Shown: positions 55,860-64,000 of the stretch, one piece after another
How the letters are laid out: each line of letters starts with the position of its first letter
How positions within the stretch are numbered: the first letter of the stretch is position 1
Source: Plectrocnemia conspersa
Lineage: Eukaryota; Arthropoda; Insecta; Trichoptera; Polycentropodidae
NCBI GenBank assembly: GCA_009617715.1
Contig: VTFK01000152.1
Location: forward strand, 744,001-808,000
DNA length: 64,000 nt
Direction: 5' to 3'
Program-made: the position numbers and the translations under genes
The notes under the pieces: model-generated
The model's input: the letters and a program-made list of their open reading frames with translations, nothing else
What the model was told of the DNA's origin: nothing
Databases searched by the model: none

Positions 55860-57432
55860 ATTGACAACCACATACCTTTCAGCTACTGTATTTATGATCT
55901 GATTCTCAAAACATCATCATTTCCTGATCTATGGAAATGCACAAAGTCACCCTATTCATAAAAGGGTGACAAATTATATATAAAGAATTATAGACCAGTA
56001 GCAGTGTTGTCAGCTCCTGCTAAATTATTTGAAATAATTATTCATAAATATCTCTACAATCACTTTCAGCAAGTTTTATTAGACCAACAGCACGGGTTTC
56101 GTCCTGCCCGTTCCACTGTTACTAATCTTCTGTCGTTCACCAAAACGGTGACAACTTCTCTCGATGCCGGAATTCAAGTAGACGTCGTGTATACAGATTT
56201 TGAGAAAGCCTTTGACAAAGTTTGTCATACGATATTATTAAAAAAATTGTCGAACCTCGGTTGCTCAGATAATTTAACTCGGTTATTTTCGAGTTATTTA
56301 AGCAATCGTAGACAGTTTGTAACCTATGGTGGCCGATTGTCAAAAGAATATTTTACCCCTTCGGGGGGTTCCTCAAGGATCCAATCTGGGACCTCTGCTT
56401 TTGTGTTATTTATTAATGACATAAATACAGCAATTAAAATTCAAGTTTTCTTCTGTACGCAGATGATTTAAAATTATATAAATGCATTCGATCTGTTGCG
56501 GACTCCTTCTCTCTACAAAGTGATTTAGACTCTCTGTGGAGATGGGCTTCCGTTAACCGTCTGCCCTTTAGTGTCGGAAAGTGCCATACTGTGTCATTTT
56601 CTCGATCCCGTTCGCAATCAGCTTATTTCTACCATCTCGGTGGTAACATTTTGACTAGAGAAACTTCCATTAAAGATCTCGGAATCACTTTCGAGAACAA
56701 ATGGAGGTTCTCTCTACACATACACGACGTCTGTGATAAATCTTCCAAGATGCTAATGAGGAATGCCTTTCACTTTGACGATCCGTCAGTTATTCGCATC
56801 CTCTATGACACCTTAGTTCGTAGCATTCTTGAAATAATTTGGAATCCCCGAATAGCCAAATATTTTTTTGAAAAAAAAAAAATTCAAAAAAGGTATTTAA
56901 GATACCTTTACAAAAGGTCATTTGGTTATTATCCGTTCTTATATCCCAGCGCCTTTCTTTTAGGAGCGTTGGGATATGATTCGCTGAATTCTCGCAGAAA
57001 GCTGTATGTCGCTAAGCATTTTTTCAAACTACTAAAAGGTGCTGTCGACAATCCAGCTATTCTCGAGGAATTCCAGTTTTGGGTTCCGGAACATTTTCGA
57101 GAATTACGATCGAGACCTCTTTTGATGGCAGTTAGGGCTAGGACATCCGCACTTGCCGACTCGCCTATAGCTGTGGCCATACGGCTCCTTAATACGCTGG
57201 CATTGAAAATTGATTTATTTAATGTTAGCTACGAGGATCTGATCCGGTTTATATATTTTAATTTTAATATTTTATAATTTTTTTTGTTATGTTAAAGTAT
57301 TGTTATATTTATTTATATATATACGTTTTTTTATGTTTTATAAATTTATAATTTGCTTTCGACCATCGTGGTGCATTGGGGTAACCTGTTAGGCCACAAT
57401 GGTCTTAATTTAATCGAAAAAATAAATAAAAT
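55860..57432 (+). mobile_element. Jockey-type LINE, 5'-truncated
   Basis: This is the longest copy of the family in the window. It keeps most of the reverse transcriptase, the C-terminal region and a 3' UTR (about 57278-57432) that contains GGGTAACCTGTTAGGCCACA and ends in an A-rich AATAAATAAAATA. The endonuclease domain and the 5' end are missing. Its position between putative UGT exons suggests insertion in, or replacement of, part of that gene. Confidence 0.88.
55900..57277 (+). pseudogene. LINE ORF2 remnant (reverse transcriptase)
   Basis: Segments in order: SSFPDLWKC and KNYRPVAVLSAPAKLFEIII (up to 56040), then LLDQQHGFRPARSTVTNLLS (56083), VDVVYTDFEKAFDKVCHTIL with the first catalytic aspartate (56180), PSGGSSRIQSG where the usual motif is PQGS (56359), and the YADD box at 56456-56467. 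A frameshift just before YADD separates the frame 56004-56471 from the following one (56591-57277), which holds the thumb and C-terminal region (YDTLVRSILEIIWN, YYPFLYPSAFLLGALGY, AVAIRLLNTLALK). A stop also interrupts near 55965. The copy is inactive. Confidence 0.88.
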
Positions 57433-57870
57433 ACTGCTTCTCGAAAAAATGTCAAATTGAAATTCTTGAGAAATTTTCTGATTTCTCGAGAAAAACATTT
57501 TTATTATATAAAATCAAATTTATACGAATATTTTTAAAAGGTTTACAACCACTGCCCTTTTTATAACGCTGCCTAAGTAATGGCGGATTCATGCCTAATA
57601 TGCATACTTCTTGAAAGGTTTTAATGCAAGTCTAGGAATGACAAAAAATGCTTATAATATTTTAACACTCGAACTCGCCTTATTTTTACTTAAGCAATAA
57701 AAAAAGATACTCAGATAAGAATCCTATCCAAAGGTGTTAGTGCCAGATGTTTGAAAATATGCATACTTTCTCGGAAGATCGAAAGTATTATTAATATAAC
57801 CGACCGGCGGCTTTAACTTTGCTTTGGTGATCTAAGAACCCGCTCCGATAAGAAGAAATTACGCATGCGC
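57433..57870 (+). repeat. Dispersed repeat R2, longest copy
   Basis: It contains in order the TTTCTCGAGAAAAACATTT region, the GTGCCAGATGTTTGAAAATA segment (also at 3132) and the TTTGCTTTGGTGATCTAAGA segment (also at 11765). It directly follows the LINE tail. No coding capacity. Confidence 0.6.
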
Positions 57871-58197
57871 AGAATGCAAAACGATTTAGGGCTATTTTTA
57901 ATTTTTGATAATCCAAAAAGGTTTTTTTATTGTTTTTACGAAACAACTGTCGGTCATAAAAGTTATATTATCAAAAATTTTCAGAGTGTTTATAAGAAAT
58001 CCCTGTCCTTTTTCACCACCTATTTTGAATACAGCTATGAATTTAAAAGATTTGAACTATTATTTACTTTTCAAAATTGAAGCGGTTATAAACTATTATT
58101 GTTTTAATAAAAGAATTGAAAATTTCCAGAGAACTTAGAAATCACTATTTTGCGAAATTTTCGACAATAAGCACTAATTGTAACCAATGCGACTTAC
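57871..58197. other. Spacer, presumed intron
   Basis: Overlapping short open frames at 57865-58138 have unrecognised AT-rich content. Confidence 0.3.
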
Positions 58198-58316
58198 TCC
58201 AATTATTCCATGCATACATACTAAATCTGGAATCTCAGGAAGAGGATGAAACAGAAAATTTACTCTAAGATTGACACACAGATTAAATAATTCCACTACT
58301 GGTAAAATTCGAGTTT
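58198..58316 (-). CDS. Possible upstream UGT exon
   Basis: A pyrimidine-rich stretch ending TTTCTCTAG precedes 58316 and a GTAAGT donor follows 58198, both canonical. The 119-nt frame reads ILPVVELFNLCVNLRVNFLF, then HPLPEIPDLVCMHGIIG. This has the spacing of the UGT segment usually written as LxxNVSLxxVNSHF, PLPP.. and VxVGGIH, but NxSL, NSHF and VGGIH are altered. It may be a decayed or divergent exon of the gene ending at 54321. The frame phase at its 3' end is 0. Support is only by motif spacing. Confidence 0.35.
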
Positions 58317-58844
58317 CTAGAGAAATGTAAAGAAATGAAGAAATCCAGTGAAGCTATAATTTATACTAATAATTCTTGAATATCAATAATTATCAATATA
58401 TAAAACTATTTCATTCGCAAGGGCTATTTATATTTAAAAAAATGTCAAATTCGAACGAGAAAGAAATTTAAAAAAGGTGACGATGTTTCATAGTTACATT
58501 AAGATTGTATTGATTCAAACTTATAAACATATGTATATTTTTAATAAACAAGTTTTAAACTGGTAATTAGTAGTCGTTCAAAAACATATAACTAAATTAT
58601 TCGTATAAACAAATTGATCGTCTTGAAAATATTTGTTGTTTTTATTTACTTTGTTGAAAATGGCGTATTGGCCTTGAAAATATTATTTAATGATTCCGTT
58701 GCATAAACAGATAATATTATACCTATCTTGTCAAAACAAAGTAGCAAATTAATTTTGAGTAATGCCAATTATTATTATTTATTTATTATTTACCTTATCA
58801 ATTTGCCAGTTTTTAAAAAAATATTTTCAATATATTTAATTTAT
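58317..58844. other. AT-rich spacer without recognised genes
   Basis: No first UGT exon (signal peptide and acceptor-binding domain) is recognised here. Confidence 0.3.
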
Positions 58845-59385
58845 TTATTTAAATTAAATTAATACTATCGTGACCTAATAAGTTACCCCAATGCGTCACA
58901 ATGGTCAAAAACAAAACATAGTATTATTACATTACACAATAAAATAAAAGTAAGAAAGAAAAAATCATAAAATTTTAAAATTAAACAATACGAGCCGGAG
59001 ATAGAATGCATTTAAACCATTTTAAATCATCTGCATACAAAAGAAAACTAAAAATTTAAATTTATAATTGCCTTATTTATTTTATTTATAAAAAGCAGAG
59101 GGCCCAGATTGGACCCTTGAGGGACCCCCTGATGGGATGAAATTTGGACAATCGGCCACCATAGGTTACAAACTGTACGATCGCTCAAGTAACTCATGAA
59201 AACCCAATTTAAATCATTCGAGCGACTAAGGTCCGATTTTTTTAATGATAACCTATGACAAACCTTGTCAAAGGCCTTCTCAAAATTTGTATACGATATC
59301 TACTTAAATCCCCGCATCAAGAGATTTTGTCACCCTTTTTATGGTGTGATTTTTGTGCATTTTCAAAGATCAGGAAAATCGATAA
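58845..59385 (-). mobile_element. Internally deleted Jockey-type LINE copy
   Basis: On the minus strand, 59345-59090 encodes reverse-transcriptase pieces (VDIVYKF, then EKAFDKVCHRLSL, SSRMI, VTYGGRLSKFHPIRGSLKG in broken frames). Then a jump leads to the 3' UTR (59000-58845) with the complement of CGTGACCTAATAAGTTACCC. Most of the C-terminal coding region is missing. It faces the copy at 55860-57432 in the opposite orientation. Confidence 0.75.
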
Positions 59386-60289
59386 TTATATAAACTTATT
59401 TATTCAAAACCATGCAATATTAATAGACCTATAAAGGGCATTTATGTACCAAAGTTAACTACTAAATACTTTTTACAAAACTAGTATATTTTTATAGATG
59501 GACTGTCACTTAATGCACACTGATTGAAACTGGGAAAAGAATTAAAAATATCTTAGCGAGTGCTTAGATATGATGAAAACTTCTTTCTGTTTTGTTTTTA
59601 CAGGATGCGCTGATGAAATGATTTTCTCTTATCGAGAAAATGAGAGAACCTTATGCTCTATTATTTTTCAGTATTGGTATTTTAATAAACAAGGTTGACG
59701 CAATGTTTAATGACTTTATTTTTAAACGCATCTTTTCATTTTCTCCACGAGAGTTTATTCAGTACACGGAGTGCGACTAGCTGTTACCTATTCTCCTTAA
59801 TATATAATATCCGCCTTTTAAAATTGATCAGTGATGCTAGAGATCAAGAAGAAAATCGCGGCGGTTCGCCCGACCGCGGTTGTCACTCGTGACAGCCCAG
59901 GTAGGAGGTCGGAACTAGTCCGCACAGTGTACCGAAGCGAAAGCCCGACTACGGATCGTTGTTTCTAATGGGTCTAAGCTTCCAAATGTTATGCAACTAC
60001 TGAACGAGAATTAACTATCTAGGAAAAAAGCACGTCCATACCAAATATGTCGATGATTATATAAAATCTTTGTATAAAAATGCTAGTTTAAAAAAATATT
60101 TATATTGTCTAAAGAGCATTGTCAAAAAGAGAGATTATTCAAGAAAGTTTATGTAAAATGTTTCTGAGCCGCGTTATTTAACTGCTTGGTAGATTTCTAT
60201 GGGTTTTTCTTTGCTTATTTCCTCTGGGGTCCATAATTTATGAAATTTCCTAACCCCGTGTGTTTAAATAACAAAGGCAGAATCCAATC
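59386..60289. other. Unassigned DNA
   Basis: The interval 59840-59960 is GC-rich with small palindromes (TGTCACTCGTGACA at 59880). Nothing is recognised otherwise. Confidence 0.3.
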
Positions 60290-60600
60290 GAAACAATCCA
60301 CAGTAGGCACACAACGAATCCGTGAATATTAACGCTTTTAATTCGGTTTCGTTGTATTTAATTACAGCACCTTTGTACATAATCCGACCGGGGAGCCAAT
60401 TACAGCCGAAGCACGTCCAGGCCGAGGCCTATTTTTGCCCGGGGAATAAATGCCAAAGGGCTGACTTTAATCCCGCTGCCGGCCCTGTTGCACAGAAATT
60501 ACAACATAACTAATTTGGATGATCCGCGCTAAAAATACGGGAGATACTGGGGAGAAAAACGATGGTGGTATGGGGTCGCTTGTGGCCAAAAACCGGCACT
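60290..60600. other. GC-rich island, possible conserved noncoding element
   Basis: A GC-rich stretch (GCCGAGGCCTATTTTTGCCC and surroundings) in AT-rich DNA, with TTTAATTA cores. The frame at 60322-60513 has no recognised content. Confidence 0.3.
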
Positions 60601-61084
60601 TTATTATCTGCGAATGTTAATTAATTAAAACCCAGCGCAAAAAAGTGTTTTCACGTTGCAAAATTATGGTTTTGTCTTATTTTTGGTAGCGCCGCTTGTA
60701 CCATTAAAAAACACTTTATTGGCGTATAATAGAATTAGACGATGAAAAATAAAAATTGGTGAAAATTATAACTTGATAACAGGGTGATCTGAAACAAGTG
60801 GCGCAAGACCTTATTTTTTTAATCAAATATATATATTTACAATTAAATGAATTTTATATACGAAAGAAGATAAAATATGAGCCGATAAACAGCATGCAAA
60901 TATAAGTTCAGAATAATATGCATTCATTCTACATACCTAAACTACTAACGGCCCACAAGCCGCATGCGGCTCATGCCTTAATTTTTATATGCATATAAAT
61001 AACTCATTTTATAAACAAAATAAACCATTGATTTACAAATCAGACTAGAAAAAATAAATCTTGACAACAGAAGGTTCAAGAAAT
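60601..61084. other. AT-rich spacer without recognised genes
   Basis: Nothing is recognised. Confidence 0.3.
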
Positions 61085-61170
61085 ATGGGCAGGGATTTAG
61101 GGGGGGGTATGTGCAACCCCCCCCCCCCTTTTTTTTATTTGGCCAGAAAAATGCATGACATTACTGTACA
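61085..61170 (+). repeat. R1 fragment with G and C homopolymers
   Basis: A G8 run and a C13 run are followed by ATTTGGCCAGAAAAATGCAT, as in the R1 copy at 37738. Only this part of R1 is present. Confidence 0.5.
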
Positions 61171-62431
61171 GTTTATAATCAGCAAAATATTAAGTTAAAG
61201 CAGGTGAATTAAAAATATTAATAACAGAAGCGATCCATATGAGACGTTTATCGAACACTATAATAAGTTTTTGTTTATAAGTAAAAGTTACAAAATTATT
61301 CTCATTTTGCAAAAAATTTGAAGTTGAAGATTTATATACATTAAATAGCAATTTATGAGTAATAAACATACTTCTTAAGATAACTAAAAAAACTTCTGAA
61401 CTCTCTCAATAAATTCATTCACAATATGACATCAGATTTTAACTTGCAATCAAAGGTTACTCTCAAATAGTATACAAATTATATTCAAATGAGGTCATCC
61501 ATTGTAAATTTATTATAAAAAAATCAAGACGGAATTAACATTGTTGCATTTTATTTGCAAAATCAGCGCGCCATTGTTTTTTCAAACAGAGCATTGCTAA
61601 TTTTTTTAAACATAAAAAAACGCTATTCTGTAGAATCGTTCCAATTTTTTAAAATAACTTGGCGCGTACATCATCACAGTACATCAAAAATTTAACTAGA
61701 TGGACAAATAATGCTGAAACTTGAAAGCATCAGGAGAAAAAAACATGTTTATAGAGAAGAAACCTTCCTCCACCACGACAACGCACAAGCACAAGTTTGC
61801 TGTAGATTCATAATTATACAACAATATACAATTTTCTGATCTATTCAATAATCTTTAAAATTATTAAAATAACCACCCTACATCAAAATGGCGTCTAGTT
61901 TAAAAAGTTCTAGATAAAAAAGTAGAGAGGGCTAAATCGGCATTTTTTATATTGACTTTTTTACCGAAGCACTATATCTGTCATTACAAAATATTTAAAA
62001 TTCTATACAAGGAAAATAAAGTATTTATTCTAACGACTGATATAAAGGGAAAAAAATATTTTAAATTAACTGAGATCTACAATATATTTATTTTCAAAAA
62101 TATATTATTTTATATATGTAGTATAATACATACATATATATAAAATTGTTTCTAGCCTCTGAATGACATAATCACAGTATATTTATTTTCAACAGTCAAC
62201 GAACAAAATATCGTTCAACGCATGATTATCGCGTGCTCTTAAATTCCTTCCCTGTGATTGGTCAGTCACCCTGAGGGGTGGTAGCGGTGTGTGTCAATAC
62301 ACAGGGCAGTACCATATTTTTGTTTTCAATGTAGAGTTGTCAATATTATTATATATGTTTTATTCATTATAATGCTTGCCTATTTTAAATCGTATTTAAT
62401 ATAATTTATTTCTAAAATTAATACTGTTTAT
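61171..62431. other. AT-rich spacer without recognised genes
   Basis: Nothing is recognised. Short open frames are lysine, isoleucine and phenylalanine-rich. Confidence 0.3.
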
Positions 62432-64000
62432 CAGGGGCGTATATTCAGGGTGTGCTAGGTGTGCGGCGCACACCCGCAAAACCATCTCAAATATAAATTT
62501 AGAAATTTAGAAAATTTAGGGCATAAAGCGACATCATTTTGCATACAGTAGTATGCAAAATTATAAAATTTTAATATGCAGTGTATAGTATGCATTGGTA
62601 TTTATCAGTCGCTCTAAAAGTTTCCGCGCGACCGACACGCTATGTATTACTCATGTGGCGCGCCGACCTTGAGTGCGGCGGCCGACTAAAATAAATTGTT
62701 CGAGATTTAACGGCTGAAGTCGATCTGTCGGCTGGCAGCGCTCAGTAGTAAAATTGGTCTCGAATTTGGTGCGCGTACTTCAAAAAACTCTTGCGTCCGT
62801 CGCTGCTTTTTTTATTACATTATATCACAATAACAGGTCACTCATTTTTTTTATATTTTGGCGTAAAATAGTTTATTATCTTATTTACATATGATCAATA
62901 TTTAATTTTCTATTCTAGATTATATTTTTTTATTTACCCCAAAAATTATGAAGAATACTGTTGAAGATATTTTGAATAATCCATTTTCAAAAAGAAGTTA
63001 TGAAATTAAATTGAAGATAATCAAAATTGGCAAACCACGTCCGCCTCTTCCCAATTTATTTATGGTTTGCAAACCAAAGTACTCGAAGTTTATCCATTGG
63101 CCATTTTACACACTGCTATGCTCATATGTTGAATTTAACATTACAACAAGGTCTTTCCAATATAAAAGTGTGCAAATCATTCTTTCAAACTTTAAATGGA
63201 TTGTCTGTATTCTTTTCGAAATCTTCCAAACGAATAAATGCTTTTACAAGAGTTTGTAGGTAGAAGACATCCTTCTGTTACACCTACAATATGGAATTAC
63301 ACATCACGGTTAAGTAACACAGTGCAAAAAAAATACAGAAATTAATTTACGGACTTTTTTTCGAGACGTCGTGAAAAAATTGTGAACTATGGGACCCCGA
63401 CACTAATAAAAGCACGAGGTTTTCTTATCTTTTGGAAGATTTTGAAACAAGAAACTTCTCCACATATTTTCAAACCCTTTTGGAAAAAACTGATGTGTTA
63501 TACAACATTTTACAATCCAAATCCCTTTGACATATTATATTGCTGTAAGAAAGTTACCGAAATTTTGCAAGAACTCATACATGAACAGGAAAATAATTAT
63601 GAAACATTATGGGATTCTCATGTAACGGAAGAAAATTATCCAAGACTGAGTAATGATTTGCTTGTTGAAGAAAAGCACGCGTTTAGCCAACTATTTAATA
63701 CAATAGTTGATAATATATGTAAAGCAAATTGAATACCGTTTTCTTCAATGTCCAAATTGGAATATTTTTCACCTTCTGGAGAAAGAAAAAAATATGAGCA
63801 ATATAAATGAAAATTTCCAAATGAATTACTTACCAAACTGCAACAATTCTATGGAACATTATTTGATTATATAAGTTTAAAAATGAGCTTGCTGTTCTTT
63901 ATCATTTGCCTGAATTTGCAGAGAAATCTGTTCATGAGCTTGTACAATTTATGAACACAAATAATCTTGAGTCAGGTTTTCAGGAAATAGATAAATTAGG
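62432..64000 (+). mobile_element. hAT transposon, left part, runs off the window
   Basis: The left end at 62432 starts CAGGGGCGTATATTCAGGGT, then GTGCGGCGCACACCC, a typical hAT-type terminus. Its transposase begins about 500 bp in (separate entry). The right end and the 8-bp target duplication lie outside the window. Confidence 0.75.
62948..64000 (+). pseudogene. hAT transposase (zf-MYM1-like), broken and deleted
   Basis: The ATG at 62948 starts a frame with NTVEDILNNPFSKRSYEIKL and GKPRPPLPNL, which resembles the N-terminal segment before the TTF-type zinc finger of this hAT subgroup. Sequence then skips the zinc finger and the first part of the catalytic domain. It resumes at about 63110 with HCYAHMLNLTLQQGLSNIKV, the conserved CxxH-like HCYAHxLNL block, and continues with LNGLSVFFSKSSKRI, PTIWNY and SRLSNTVQKK. 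Frames change near 63030, 63260 and 63380, and there is a stop at 63730. Beyond it the C-terminal region continues in broken frames to the window edge (KNELAVLYHLPEFAEKS). The gene is inactive. Confidence 0.8.

Overview
The window looks like AT-rich genomic DNA of an insect. The evidence is eukaryotic 5S rRNA genes, Pol III tRNA genes without encoded CCA, the 3' exons of a spliced UDP-glycosyltransferase (UGT) gene with a 220-nt exon, and many metazoan transposable elements (Jockey-type non-LTR, Tigger/pogo, hAT, piggyBac-like, Tc1/mariner-like, a tRNA-derived SINE). Hemiptera is my best guess, weakly held. No complete protein-coding gene is visible. Most open frames are short AT-rich chance frames or broken transposon genes.

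Layout. 1-10.7 kb: mostly unassigned, with a decayed reverse transcriptase, an inverted-repeat block (3.2-3.9 kb) and a possible terminal exon (7.9-8.1 kb). 10.7-11.6 kb: a Tigger element that lost its catalytic core. 14.1-15.8 kb: three fold-back palindromes among (TA)n tracts. 17.0 kb: tRNA-Gly. 18.6-22.4 kb: a tRNA-like SINE head, a piggyBac-like element and two broken LINE copies, one split by another repeat. 23.3-25.3 kb: first 5S cluster with tRNA-Gln. 26.2-31.3 kb: two near-identical TA-flanked DNA transposons, the second lodged in a Tigger element, and a Jockey 3' end. 32.8-42.6 kb: a repeat family here called R1, a pogo-type MITE, piggyBac-like MITEs, a GGAGTC-rich MITE with a perfect 8-bp target duplication, and two plus-strand 5S genes. 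43.6-47 kb: a hAT end and a SINE with a perfect target duplication. 47.5-50.6 kb: third 5S cluster with a second tRNA-Gln. 54.3-58.3 kb: UGT exons with a LINE copy between them. 62.4 kb to the end: a hAT element with a damaged transposase.

How it fits together. The strongest theme is a dispersed, decaying 5S rDNA locus: nine full-length 118-nt 5S copies, one internally deleted copy and one copy cut at a TTAA by a piggyBac-like end, with shared flanks and a duplicated 5S/tRNA-Gln pair. Paralogous units serve as unoccupied reference sites that date later insertions. Several islands of higher GC with TAAT cores, spaced along the window, may be conserved regulatory elements of a large neighbouring gene; that is inference. 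Repeat families R1 to R3 are my own labels for unclassified dispersed repeats compared within this window only.
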